Source: JAEZFI01 sp044508215
Lineage (GTDB): Bacteria; Actinomycetota; Acidimicrobiia; Acidimicrobiales; Microtrichaceae
Assembly (NCBI GenBank): GCA_044508215.1
Contig: JBIQID010000004.1
Location: 7,747 to 71,746 of the forward strand
DNA length: 64,000 nucleotides
Direction of reading: 5' to 3'
Below the pieces are notes generated by a model. The model was not told the origin of the DNA and searched no databases. It was given only the letters and a program-made list of their open reading frames with translations. This document shows, one piece after another, positions 25,302 to 35,745 of this stretch. Position 1 is the first letter of the stretch. Each line of letters starts with the position of its first letter. A program made the position numbers and the translations under genes.

Positions 25302-25307
25302 AGATTA
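25302..25307 (-). promoter_or_regulatory. -10 element of leaderless soxR
   Basis: TAATCT on the minus strand, 7 nt before the ATG at 25294. The SoxR box covers the region where its -35 would be, so autoregulation is likely. Confidence 0.6.
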
Positions 25308-25311
25308 CCCC

Positions 25312-25342
25312 TTGACCTCAAGTTCACTTGAGGTCTTACCGT
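25312..25342 (+). promoter_or_regulatory. SoxR-controlled promoter with 19-bp spacer and SoxR box
   Basis: TTGACC (-35, 25312-25317), a 19-bp spacer, and TACCGT (-10, 25337-25342), then 7 nt to the ATG of the SDR gene. The spacer holds CCTCAAGTTCACTTGAGG (25316-25333), one base from the classical SoxR box centre TTAA. The overlong 19-bp spacer is the hallmark of MerR/SoxR-activated promoters. Confidence 0.93.
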
Positions 25343-25349
25343 CCGGCGC

Positions 25350-26042
25350 ATGAAGACAGCACTGATCACCGGAGGCACAGCAGGGCTCGGGCGCGCGACC
25401 GCCGCGGCGCTCGTGGAGCGGGGTTGGCGGGTCGTGATCGACGGGCGTGACGTCGAGGCGCTGGCGAGCGCCGCGAAGGACCTCGGGTCGGCGGTCACGG
25501 CCGTCGCCGGAGATGTCGCCGACCCGGACCACCGGCTCGCGCTGGTCGATCGGATCGCGGACCTCGGCCGGCTGGACCTGCTGCTCAACAACGCCAGCAC
25601 GCTCGGCGCCTCGCCGCTCCCGACCCTCGCCGAGCTTCCGCTCGACGTGTACCGGCGGGTGATGGAGGTGAACGTCGTGGCCCCGCTGGCGCTCACCCAG
25701 CTGGTCATCCCCCTCCTGCGGGCGTCCGACGGAGCGATCGTCGACGTGACCTCGGACGCGGCGGTCGAGGCCTACCCGACCTGGGGCGGCTACGGCTCCT
25801 CCAAGGCAGCGCTCGAGCAGCTGACGGCCGTGCTCGCCGTGGAGCACCCGGAGCTGCGCATCTGGGCGTTCGACCCCGGCGACATGCGGACCCGGATGCA
25901 CCAGGACGCCTTCCCCGGAGAGGACATCTCCGACCGGCCCGAGCCCGAGGCAGTGGTCCCCTCCCTGCTCCGGCTGATCGACGAGCGACCTCCGAGCGGC
26001 CGCATCCGTGCGGCGGAGCTGACCGGGAGCGTGGTCCGATGA
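25350..26042 (+). CDS. SDR-family oxidoreductase in SoxR operon
   Basis: 230 residues. Classical short-chain dehydrogenase with the cofactor motif TGGTAGLG, the NNAS motif (LLNNAST) and the catalytic YxxxK (YGSSK). An Arg after the second strand (DGRD) suggests NADP preference. The substrate is unknown. It starts leaderless from the SoxR promoter, and its stop overlaps the QueA-like start (ATGA), so both are one SoxR target. Known SoxR targets outside enterics are often oxidoreductases acting on redox-active metabolites, which fits. Confidence 0.92.
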   Translation: MKTALITGGTAGLGRATAAALVERGWRVVIDGRDVEALASAAKDLGSAVTAVAGDVADPDHRLALVDRIADLGRLDLLLNNASTLGASPLPTLAELPLDVYRRVMEVNVVAPLALTQLVIPLLRASDGAIVDVTSDAAVEAYPTWGGYGSSKAALEQLTAVLAVEHPELRIWAFDPGDMRTRMHQDAFPGEDISDRPEPEAVVPSLLRLIDERPPSGRIRAAELTGSVVR

Positions 26043-27076
26043 CCACCCGACTCAGCTTCGAACTGCCACCCGAGCTCGAAGCGCACGAACCGCCCGAAGC
26101 ACATGGCCTCACGAGGGACGCCGTGCGGATGATGGTCGCCCGCCGGTCGACGGGAGAGCTGGCCCACACGACCTTCGCTCTGCTGCCCGCCTTCCTCGAT
26201 CCGGGCGACCTGGTGGTGGTGAACACGTCGGGGACGATCCCCGCGGCGCTCGACGCCCTGGCGCCGGACGGTTCCGCCCTCGTGGTGCACCTCTCGACCG
26301 AGCTGGACGACGGGACGTGGGTGGTGGAGCCACGTCGTCCCGCCGAACGGGCGACCGACCGCTGGCGAGGCGAGCTCCCGGGCCGCACGTTCGCCCTCGG
26401 TGAGGGCGCAGCCGTCCACCTGCTGAGGCCCTACCTGGACAGCGATCGCCTCTGGGTGGCGCGGCTCGAGCTGCCGAACGACCTCAGCGCGTGGCTGGCT
26501 CGGTTCGGGCGCCCGATCCGCTACGGCTACGTGGACCGCCCGTGGCCACAGGCGGCGTACCAGAACGTGTACGCCGACCAGCCGGGCAGCGCCGAGATGC
26601 CGAGCGCCGGACGCCCGTTCACCGCCGACCTGATCACCCGGCTCGTCGCGAAGGGCGTGGGGGTGAGCCCGGTGGTGCTGCACACCGGCGTGGCGTCGCT
26701 CGAGGCGGACGAGACCCCGTACCCCGAGCGGGTGGTGGTCCCGCCGTGGACGGCGGCCCGGGTCGAGGCGACGAAGGCGGCGGGCGGGCGGGTGGTCGCC
26801 GTGGGGACCACGACCGTGCGGGCGCTCGAGACCGCTGGTGGCGACGACGGCCACGTCCGGCCCGTCGACGGGTGGACCGAGCTGGTCGTCACCCCGGAAC
26901 GAGGAGTGCACGTCGTCGACGGGTTGCTCACCGGGTGGCACGAGCCGGAGGCGTCGCACCTGCTGCTGCTCGAGGCGGTCGCAGGGCGCGCCCTCCTCGA
27001 GCGGTCGTACGAGGCGAGCCTCCGGGAGGGCTACCTGTGGCACGAGTTCGGTGACCTGCACCTCGTCCTGAGGTGA
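26039..27076 (+). CDS. QueA-like protein (SAM:tRNA ribosyltransferase-isomerase family), diverged
   Basis: 345 residues, about the length of QueA, which transfers the ribosyl part of SAM to preQ1-tRNA in queuosine synthesis. Family features kept are DLVVVNTSGTIPAAL (57-71), YQNVYA (174-179), VVLHTG (212-217), AVGTTTVRALE (254-264) and a C-terminal EFGDLHLVL. Segments that are usually near-invariant differ. The usual LPPYI is replaced by PIRYGYV (159-165), AAPTAGLHF by EMPSAGRPF, and TNFHLPxSTL by TGWHEPEASHL (298-308). No other queuosine gene is in the window. Family membership is fairly secure; the reaction is not. Confidence 0.8.
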   Translation: MTTRLSFELPPELEAHEPPEAHGLTRDAVRMMVARRSTGELAHTTFALLPAFLDPGDLVVVNTSGTIPAALDALAPDGSALVVHLSTELDDGTWVVEPRRPAERATDRWRGELPGRTFALGEGAAVHLLRPYLDSDRLWVARLELPNDLSAWLARFGRPIRYGYVDRPWPQAAYQNVYADQPGSAEMPSAGRPFTADLITRLVAKGVGVSPVVLHTGVASLEADETPYPERVVVPPWTAARVEATKAAGGRVVAVGTTTVRALETAGGDDGHVRPVDGWTELVVTPERGVHVVDGLLTGWHEPEASHLLLLEAVAGRALLERSYEASLREGYLWHEFGDLHLVLR

Positions 27077-27106
27077 CCCCGGGGACCCGACCAACGACCC
27101 TCCTGA

Positions 27107-27134
27107 TCTGACGCCCCGTCAGAGGATGATTGAC
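27107..27134 (+). promoter_or_regulatory. Inverted repeat and -35-like hexamer before the PKD lipoprotein
   Basis: TCTGACG-CCC-CGTCAGA (27107-27123), perfect 7-bp arms, could terminate the QueA-like operon (no T-run) or act as an operator. TTGACA (27129-27134) follows, with TAGCCA 18 bp later as a possible -10. Confidence 0.4.
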
Positions 27135-27203
27135 ATGTGACGTGTGTCTCTGGTAGCCACGAGAGGTCCCTGTGTGCGATGCGGGGCGATGTGGGAGGGA
27201 CAG

Positions 27204-29177
27204 ATGATGGGACGGCGGCGGCTTGTCGTGACCGTGCTCGGCGCGTTCGCGCTCGTGATGACGGCCTGCTATCCGCCTCCGGGCGACGGTGGGGGCGGCA
27301 CCCCCACGACGGTGCCGTCCGGTGCGCCCGTGGCGGTGGCGAGCGCCTCGCCCACCATCGGTGACGCCCCGCTGACCGTGAACTTCGCCTCGACCGGCTC
27401 GCAGCCGGGCACCGGGAGCGACGTCACGTACAGCTGGAACTTCGGTGACGGCGCGTCGGCCACCGGCCCGTCGGCCTCGCACACCTACGAGGTCGTGGGC
27501 AACTACACCGCGATCCTCACGATCACCAGTTCCGAGGGCACCTCGTCGTCGCCCGGGATCAACATCACGGTCAACCAGGACCCCAACCCGAAGTACTACG
27601 TGCGGGCCGGCGGCGGTTCCGGTGCGAGCTGCGGGCCCCTCGCCAACCCGTGCGCCACGATCACGAACGCCCAGGCCAACGCCGCAGCGGCGGGCATCAA
27701 GGTGATCCGCGTCGCCGGAGGCACCTACCAGGGCCCGATCAACATGACGAACGGCCTCGAGATCAGCGGTGGCTGGGCGGACGACTTCGGCGACTACGAG
27801 TCGACCGCCGTGACGACCATCTACGGGACGGGCACGGCTCCGCCCGTGACCTTCAACGGGGTCACCGGCGCCAAGATCAGCGGCGTCAGCGTCCAGGGCA
27901 TCGCACGCACCTCCGGCGACGCTGTCGGCATCCTGGTCACCGGCGGCTCCACCGGCGTCGCGATCGGTGACGTCGACGCTCCCGACACCGTCGTGGCGGG
28001 TGGCACCGGCCCCCACGCCACGGGCGTCCTGGTGACCGGCGGATCGTTCGCCAACATCGTCAAGTCGAAGATCAACAGCGGCACCACCACCGGTGCGGGC
28101 CGCAGCGCCTACGGCGTCCGCGTCCTCGGCCTCTCGGTCGTGAACGTCACGCTCTCCGAGGTCACCGCGCAGCCGGGCCAGCCCGGGACCAGCGCCCCAG
28201 GCGGCGCTCCCGCGCAGGCGGCGACCGGCTGCGGTGGCGCTCGCGGTGGCAACGCCTCCGGTCCGTCCAGCCCCGGTGGCGGCGGCAACGGCGGTGGCTG
28301 CTCCAACTACGGCGGTGGCCGTGGTGGCACCGGTGGCGACTACTGGGATCCGGGCCAGGGCGGCTCGAACGGCGCCGGTCCCGGTGGTGGCAGCGGCGGT
28401 GGCGGCGGTTGCGGTTCGGCCTTCGGGTGCGGCACCGGCGCCGGTGGCGGCCGTGCAGGATCGGTCGGCGCTGCGGGCACCGCTGGCGCCGCGGGCTCCA
28501 ACACCCCGGTGGCGGCCGATGTCTGGTCGCCCACGTCGGGCACGCCCGGCACGCCCGGCCAGCCCGGTAGCGGCGGCGGCGGCGGTGGTGGCGGCAAGTC
28601 GGCCAGCGCCTCCGGCGGCGGTGGTGGCGGCGGCGGTGCCGGCGGCAACGGCGGTGCGGCCGGGACGACCCCCGGCACGTCCGGCGGCGGCTCCTTCGGC
28701 GTGTACGCCAGCAACGCCAGCGTCAACGTCCACTCGAGCATCGTCACCTCGTCGGCCGGTGGTTCCGGCGGCGCCGGGGCTGCGGGCGGTCGCGGCGGCA
28801 ACGGTGGCAACGGCGGCGACGGCGGCCACGACTCCTGCTGCCTCGCCGGTGGTGGTGGCGGCGGTGGTGGCGGTGGCGCCGGCGGCGGTGGCGGTGGCGC
28901 CGGTGGTGGCGCCGGCGGCCCCTCGATCGCGGTGTTCCACGTCGGTGTCGGCTCGATGACGCAGACGGGCAACCAGTTGCAGCGACCTGTGTCCCCCGCC
29001 CCGGGCGGCGCGGGCGGCGCGTTCGCCTCGCCCGCCACGTCGGGCCTCGGCGGCTTCGGCGACGACACCGGTGAGAACGGCTACAGCGCCGGTGCCGGCC
29101 AGTCCGGTCCCGCCGGTCAGTCGGGTCCCGCAGGCCAGCTGTTCCGCATCTGGGACAACGGCACCACCACGAGCTGA
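27204..29177 (+). CDS. PKD-domain, glycine-rich surface lipoprotein
   Basis: 657 residues. A signal peptide ends in the lipobox MTAC (about residue 19). A PKD domain follows (about 35-125, with YSWNFGDG and HTYEVVGNYTAI). A right-handed beta-helix-like region comes next (YYVRAGGG, IRVAGGTYQGPINM). Then about 270 residues are dominated by Gly, with Ala, Ser and Pro runs. Two ATGs (27204, 27207) follow GGGAGGGA; either is possible. PKD and glycine-rich regions suggest an extended surface or adhesive role, which is inference. It is followed 26 bp later by another large lipoprotein gene. Confidence 0.8.
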   Translation: MMGRRRLVVTVLGAFALVMTACYPPPGDGGGGTPTTVPSGAPVAVASASPTIGDAPLTVNFASTGSQPGTGSDVTYSWNFGDGASATGPSASHTYEVVGNYTAILTITSSEGTSSSPGINITVNQDPNPKYYVRAGGGSGASCGPLANPCATITNAQANAAAAGIKVIRVAGGTYQGPINMTNGLEISGGWADDFGDYESTAVTTIYGTGTAPPVTFNGVTGAKISGVSVQGIARTSGDAVGILVTGGSTGVAIGDVDAPDTVVAGGTGPHATGVLVTGGSFANIVKSKINSGTTTGAGRSAYGVRVLGLSVVNVTLSEVTAQPGQPGTSAPGGAPAQAATGCGGARGGNASGPSSPGGGGNGGGCSNYGGGRGGTGGDYWDPGQGGSNGAGPGGGSGGGGGCGSAFGCGTGAGGGRAGSVGAAGTAGAAGSNTPVAADVWSPTSGTPGTPGQPGSGGGGGGGGKSASASGGGGGGGGAGGNGGAAGTTPGTSGGGSFGVYASNASVNVHSSIVTSSAGGSGGAGAAGGRGGNGGNGGDGGHDSCCLAGGGGGGGGGGAGGGGGGAGGGAGGPSIAVFHVGVGSMTQTGNQLQRPVSPAPGGAGGAFASPATSGLGGFGDDTGENGYSAGAGQSGPAGQSGPAGQLFRIWDNGTTTS

Positions 29178-29203
29178 GCCCAGCTCACGGACGAGGAGAC
29201 GAC

Positions 29204-31237
29204 ATGCGAGCACGGACCGGATCGGCACCGGGTCGATCGGCGATGCGCGGGCGACGAGCCTGGCCTGTTGCAGTGGTCGTCGCCCTCGTGGGCACGCTGA
29301 CCGCGGCCTGCACCACGCCCACGCCGACGACCCCGGCGGCCCAGCAGTTCTGCGAGTTCTGGGACAAGGTCCAGACCGCTCCGCCCACCTCCGACCAGGC
29401 GGTGCTCGTCAAGGACGACGTGGTGGCCCTCGCCGAGGACACCACCGTCGTCGGCCAGGACTGCACCGATTCGTCGGCGAAGGTCGAGCTCGACGGAGCG
29501 GTCCTCGCGGAGGGCACCGAGCTGCCGACCGAGGAGGGCAACCCGGAGTCGCTCCCGGTCGCTGCGGTCACCGGTGACGAGATCGCCCCCGGCGCCCCGG
29601 TGCTCGAGAACCTGTCGGTGCAGACCCTGTCCGCCGAGATCGGCCTGCAGGGCATCACCCTGCGGGGCAACGTGAACGTCCGGCTCTCGGGCGTCACCTC
29701 CACCATCGGCTTCGTCGGGACGCTGTCGAACCTCGACAACTGGTCGGTGAGCCTCTCGTCGAGCGCGTTCTCGATCCCCGGGATCACCACCACACCGGTC
29801 ACCTTCTCCGGCACGCTGCGCGTGTCGAACGGCGTCCCCTCCCTCTCGCTGTCCGCACAGGCGACCAGCGTGAAGGTCGGCGACGTCGTCGTGAACCAGG
29901 CGTCCCTCAACGTGACCGCCTCGCCGGCCGTGGGGGTCACCGCCGCCGTCAGCGGCGCCATCAAGGTGGGCCCCAGCACCGCCAACGGGACCATCGAGGT
30001 GACCTTCGACAAGGCAGGTGCCCTCGTCGCCGCCCGCGGTGACGTCGCCGCCCACCTCGTCGGCCTGCAGGCGGGCGGCAAGCGGATCGACCTCCAGGGC
30101 ACCGTCACCTTCGAGGGCAACGCGCAGGAGACGGCGGTCTCGTTCTCCGGCAGCGGCATCGTGGGCGACCTCGTCGTGAACGCCGCCCACGGCGACCTCA
30201 CCCTCGCCACGAACCGGGCGACCTTCATCGGCGTCCTCGACGTCGCCCAGGGTCCGACGACCGTCCGCTTCGACGGCTCGATCGTGTGGGACGGCGTGAC
30301 CGCCTACACCCCGTTCCTCACCCTCCAGGGCGCCGGCACGTTCACCGGCACGCTCAACGACGGGCGGGTCGTGTCGGCCACCGGCACGCTCGACACCACG
30401 ATCATCGGCGGCCAGCTCCGCACGGTGGTCGAGGGCGACTTCAAGATCGGCACGCTGCGTGCGACCGGCTCCGCCGTGGTCGAGACCAACGGCGCCACCA
30501 CGGCGCTCGTCGTGTCGGCCGACCTCGTCGACGCCGGGTTCTCCGGCCGGCTCGAAGGCGTCGTCGTCATCACCGACGGCCTGACCGAGCTGGTCGACCT
30601 CGACGCCACCGTGAACGGTTCCGTCGCCCTCGGCGACGTGACGCTGCAGGGCGCCACGCTGCAGATCGACACCACCTACGGCAACCCGCTGGACGTCCGC
30701 TTCAGCGGCGCCCTGAAGGTGGGGAACCGCGCCGACCTGAACGGTGCCGTCAAGGCGAGCTTCGGCCCGAACGGCACGCTCCTCAGCCTCGAGGGGCAGA
30801 TGAACGGCTCGCTGCTCCTCGACTCGTGGGGCGTGCTCGGGTTCACCGGCCAGGTGGTGGCCAGCCCCGAGCAGGTGTCGCTCTCGGGCAGCGGCAACAT
30901 CCGGGTGATCAACTTCCCGCTCGGCATCGACTTCAACGGCACGTTCACCTCGTCCCGCACGACGCCCGCCTGGAAGCTGCACGGCAGCGGCCGGTTCCGG
31001 ATCGCCTCGATCGAGGTGGCCTCGGCCCGCCTGACGCTCGACCAGCAGGCCGGGATGAGGGCGACCCGGGTGGGCTTCTACTTCGCCATCATCGGGATCC
31101 CGACCTACTTCGAGGCGGACTTCTACATGAAGCCCGAGGGTGGCTGCTCGAAGGTCGACATCACCGGCGGCAGCGTGATCGCCCGCCCGCTCCTGAAGCT
31201 GATCCTGCCCGGCGTCATCGGCTGCCCTGTGCACTAG
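29204..31237 (+). CDS. Large beta-rich lipoprotein of unknown function
   Basis: 677 residues. A long Arg-rich n-region and hydrophobic core end in the lipobox TAAC (about residue 36). The rest is a succession of short alternating strands (SATGTLDTTIIGG, VSADLVDAGFSGRLEG, and similar) with many Gly turns, suggesting a repetitive beta-solenoid or groove. It has no catalytic motif and I recognise no family. GAGGAG stands 8 nt before the ATG. It is probably co-transcribed with the PKD lipoprotein. Confidence 0.7.
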   Translation: MRARTGSAPGRSAMRGRRAWPVAVVVALVGTLTAACTTPTPTTPAAQQFCEFWDKVQTAPPTSDQAVLVKDDVVALAEDTTVVGQDCTDSSAKVELDGAVLAEGTELPTEEGNPESLPVAAVTGDEIAPGAPVLENLSVQTLSAEIGLQGITLRGNVNVRLSGVTSTIGFVGTLSNLDNWSVSLSSSAFSIPGITTTPVTFSGTLRVSNGVPSLSLSAQATSVKVGDVVVNQASLNVTASPAVGVTAAVSGAIKVGPSTANGTIEVTFDKAGALVAARGDVAAHLVGLQAGGKRIDLQGTVTFEGNAQETAVSFSGSGIVGDLVVNAAHGDLTLATNRATFIGVLDVAQGPTTVRFDGSIVWDGVTAYTPFLTLQGAGTFTGTLNDGRVVSATGTLDTTIIGGQLRTVVEGDFKIGTLRATGSAVVETNGATTALVVSADLVDAGFSGRLEGVVVITDGLTELVDLDATVNGSVALGDVTLQGATLQIDTTYGNPLDVRFSGALKVGNRADLNGAVKASFGPNGTLLSLEGQMNGSLLLDSWGVLGFTGQVVASPEQVSLSGSGNIRVINFPLGIDFNGTFTSSRTTPAWKLHGSGRFRIASIEVASARLTLDQQAGMRATRVGFYFAIIGIPTYFEADFYMKPEGGCSKVDITGGSVIARPLLKLILPGVIGCPVH

Positions 31238-31300
31238 ATGGCCCCGGGCCAGCTTCTTCGGCTGCGCTACCCGGAGCGCCTGCGTCACGCGGGCGCGCCG

Positions 31301-31306
31301 TAGTGT
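31301..31306 (+). promoter_or_regulatory. -10 element of leaderless methyltransferase gene
   Basis: TAGTGT, 7 nt before the ATG at 31314; no Shine-Dalgarno site. Confidence 0.55.
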
Positions 31307-31313
31307 CGGCGCC

Positions 31314-32027
31314 ATGACCTCGGGGGACGCCGCAGCCGCACGCGACGAGATCGCGCGGATCGCCCGCTGGCGACACCGGATCGACGTCGGCCACGGGGTC
31401 GTCACCCCGGGCGTCGAGGACACCCCGCTCGAGCTGCGGCGCCTCCGCATCCCCGGGTCGCTCGCCGGCAAGCGGGTGCTCGACATCGGTTGCTCTGACG
31501 GCTTCTACGCCTTCACCTGCGAGGACCGTGGTGCGGCCGAGGTCGTCGCCATCGACGACGAGAGCTCCACCCACAACCAGCCGAACGGGTTCCGCATCGC
31601 CGCCGAGCTGCGGGGGTCACGCGCCCGCTACGAGACGAGGGACGTCGAGGAGCTGGACCCCGGCGTGGACGGCACCTTCGACGTGGTGCTGTTCATCAAC
31701 GTGCTGTACCACCTGCCGAACCCCATGCGGGCGCTGCAGGCGATCGCGAGCGTGACCGAGCCGGGTGGCCTCCTGGTGCTCAAGACGTACTTCCGCACCG
31801 ACGTGCGGGTGTGGCTGCGCGGTCGATGCCTCGGGTTCGACGTCGACCCACGCCCGAAGTGGTGGTACTTCCCCGGCACCGAACTGGGCGGCGACCCGAC
31901 GAACTGGTGGGCGCCCAACCGACGCGGGCTGGAGGGGATGCTCGGGGCGACCGGGTGGACGTCGATCGAACAGGTCGACCGGGTCGGTGACCGGCTCTAC
32001 GTCCACGCTCGCCGGGCGGGTGGCTGA
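31314..32027 (+). CDS. CmoB-like class I SAM-dependent methyltransferase
   Basis: 237 residues. The SAM-binding motif VLDIGCSDGFYAF is preceded by the WRHRIDVGHGVVTPG segment typical of DUF1698/CmoB-related enzymes. AIDDES (motif II) and FDVVLFINVLYHLPNP (motif IV region) follow. CmoB itself uses carboxy-SAM on tRNA wobble uridine. No CmoA gene is present here, and the family includes other small-molecule methyltransferases, so the acceptor is open. Confidence 0.8.
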   Translation: MTSGDAAAARDEIARIARWRHRIDVGHGVVTPGVEDTPLELRRLRIPGSLAGKRVLDIGCSDGFYAFTCEDRGAAEVVAIDDESSTHNQPNGFRIAAELRGSRARYETRDVEELDPGVDGTFDVVLFINVLYHLPNPMRALQAIASVTEPGGLLVLKTYFRTDVRVWLRGRCLGFDVDPRPKWWYFPGTELGGDPTNWWAPNRRGLEGMLGATGWTSIEQVDRVGDRLYVHARRAGG

Positions 32028-32031
32028 CCTG

Positions 32032-32066
32032 TCCGGTCAGCCGTTCCGTTCCGGTCAGCCGTTCCG
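32032..32066. repeat. 17-bp tandem direct repeat across a stop codon
   Basis: TCCGGTCAGCCGTTCCG occurs at 32032-32048 and 32050-32066, with 1 base between. The second copy contains the stop codon and last codons of the minus-strand gene ending at 32055. The first copy repeats the same codons just beyond it. Confidence 0.9.
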
Positions 32067-32642
32067 CGAGCGGGCCACGGCGTAGCCGGCGCCGCCGAGG
32101 AGCAGCACTCCAGCCGCGACCAGCACGCCGATCAGGAGGCCGTTGCCGCCCTCGTCGTCGTCCTCGGCGACGTCACCGTCGTCGTCGCCGCTCTCCGGAG
32201 GCAGGGTCGTGGCGGTCGGGTCGGTGGTGGCGGTCGGGTCGGAGGTCGTCGGCGGTGCCTCGGTGGTGGGCAGGGGCTCCTCGACACCCACGGAGGAGGT
32301 CGCCCTGGCCTCCGGGTTGGTCGAGGTGATCTCGACCGTCCAGCTGCCGGCCGCGGGCACCTCGATCTCGGCTTCGTACACCGCGCCGTCGCCGGAGCGG
32401 GGGAGCGGCACCGGGCCCACCACCTGGCCGGAGGGGCCGGTGAGCTCGGCCGACACCTCGGCCTCGGTGGCGAGGTGGCCGTCGTCCTCGTGCGTGAGGC
32501 CGATGGCGAGGCGCACGGTGAGGCCGCTCGACGAGAGCTCGGTGATCGACATGGTGCCCTCGTCGCCGTGGGCGGCAGCCGGGACGCTGGTCGCGACGAG
32601 CGCCGTGACGAGGGCGGTGAGGATGACCAGTAGGCGACGCAT
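32055..32642 (-). CDS. Exported membrane-anchored protein, YtkA/CopC-like fold
   Basis: 195 residues. Signal peptide (cleavage near PAAAHG), an Ig-like beta domain (about 25-120: TVRLAIGLTHEDDGHLATEAEVSAEL, AGSWTVEI), a Thr/Pro/Asp-rich linker, one C-terminal transmembrane helix and a basic tail. The His left at the mature N-terminus and the domain pattern resemble CopC/FixH/YtkA-type proteins, but copper ligands are not clear. The ATG at 32642 is 7 nt after TATGGT. An upstream in-frame start at 32654 lies inside that box and is unlikely. Confidence 0.65.
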   Translation of the reverse strand: MRRLLVILTALVTALVATSVPAAAHGDEGTMSITELSSSGLTVRLAIGLTHEDDGHLATEAEVSAELTGPSGQVVGPVPLPRSGDGAVYEAEIEVPAAGSWTVEITSTNPEARATSSVGVEEPLPTTEAPPTTSDPTATTDPTATTLPPESGDDDGDVAEDDDEGGNGLLIGVLVAAGVLLLGGAGYAVARSRNG

Positions 32643-32649
32643 GCCCCGG

Positions 32650-32655
32650 ACCATA
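32650..32655 (-). promoter_or_regulatory. -10 element of leaderless exported-protein gene
   Basis: TATGGT on the minus strand, 7 nt before the ATG at 32642. It is divergent from the UvrA paralogue, whose GTG start is only 28 bp away. Confidence 0.55.
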
Positions 32656-32670
32656 GGAGAGAATCCTCCG

Positions 32671-35026
<2,356 letters not shown>

Positions 35027-35037
<11 letters not shown>

Positions 35038-35719
35038 TGCGGGCCGCCAGCTCCATCAGCGGTCGGTGCAGCTCGGGGAGGCGCTCTGCCTCCCCGACCC
35101 CGACGAGGTTGGTGACGAGCGAGCTGACGGCACCGGCCAGCACCTCTGCCGCGAACCGTTGCTGCTCGTCGTCGCCCAGGATGCCGGGCGCCTCGGCGAA
35201 CACCGCAGCGATGAGGTCGACGAACTGGTCGAGCGACTCGCGGCGCTGGCGGATCGCCGACGGGCCGGCCGCGTAGACCTCGACGAGGAACACCCGGGCG
35301 AGGGTGGGGTTCTCGGCGAGCGTCTGGAGGTACGCGCCGAGCAGCCGGTCCAGCTGGGCGATGGCATCGGGCCGCTCCCGCCCGTCGTGGCCGGAGCCCT
35401 CTGTCGGCTCGAGGCCCGCCAGATCGTCCAGCATCACGGCCGCCACCACCTCGGAGGCCATGCGGTATGCGGCGAGGAAGCAGTCCAGCTTGTCGTCGTA
35501 GAGCTGGTAGAAGGTCGCCCGCGAGACCCCGGCGCGCTTGAGGATGTCCTCGACGGACGTGGCGGCGTAGCCCTTCTCCCCGACCGCATCCGCAGCGGCC
35601 AGGAGCAGCCGTTCCCGCTGCGACCGCTCCACCTCCTCGCGGGGGAGGTCGTGGGGGCCGCGGGGGAGGCGACGTGCGCCCGAAGCCCCTGGTGGCCGGC
35701 CGTCCCGAGTGATAAACAT
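35027..35719 (-). CDS. TetR-family transcriptional regulator
   Basis: 230 residues. After a basic, Pro-rich N-terminal extension (about 35 residues) comes the TetR helix-turn-helix (AADAVGEKGYAATSVEDILKRAGVSRATFYQLYDDK), then a helical ligand domain. The ATG is 6 nt after TAACAT. It diverges from the alpha/beta hydrolase-OleC-like operon, and a palindrome covers both promoters, so it probably represses that operon and itself. The ligand is unknown; an acyl or lipid signal would fit the neighbours. Confidence 0.9.
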
Positions 35720-35731
35720 GGTCGTATGTTA
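35715..35731. promoter_or_regulatory. TetR operator and overlapping divergent -10 boxes
   Basis: AACAT-N6-ATGTT (35715-35730) is a palindrome covering the TetR start codon. TATGTT (35725-35730) is the -10 of the hydrolase operon. TAACAT (35726-35731 on the minus strand) is the -10 of tetR. The outer flanks CGAGT are also inverted. Confidence 0.7.
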
Positions 35732-35745
35732 CTCGGGGGTGCGGC

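Noticed and set aside
28200..28960. Dense GGC/GGT repeats resembling a repeat array
   Set aside because: They are glycine codons of the PKD lipoprotein, with no spacers of even length, so not a CRISPR array. A Pro-rich antisense open frame here is the mirror of the Gly codons.
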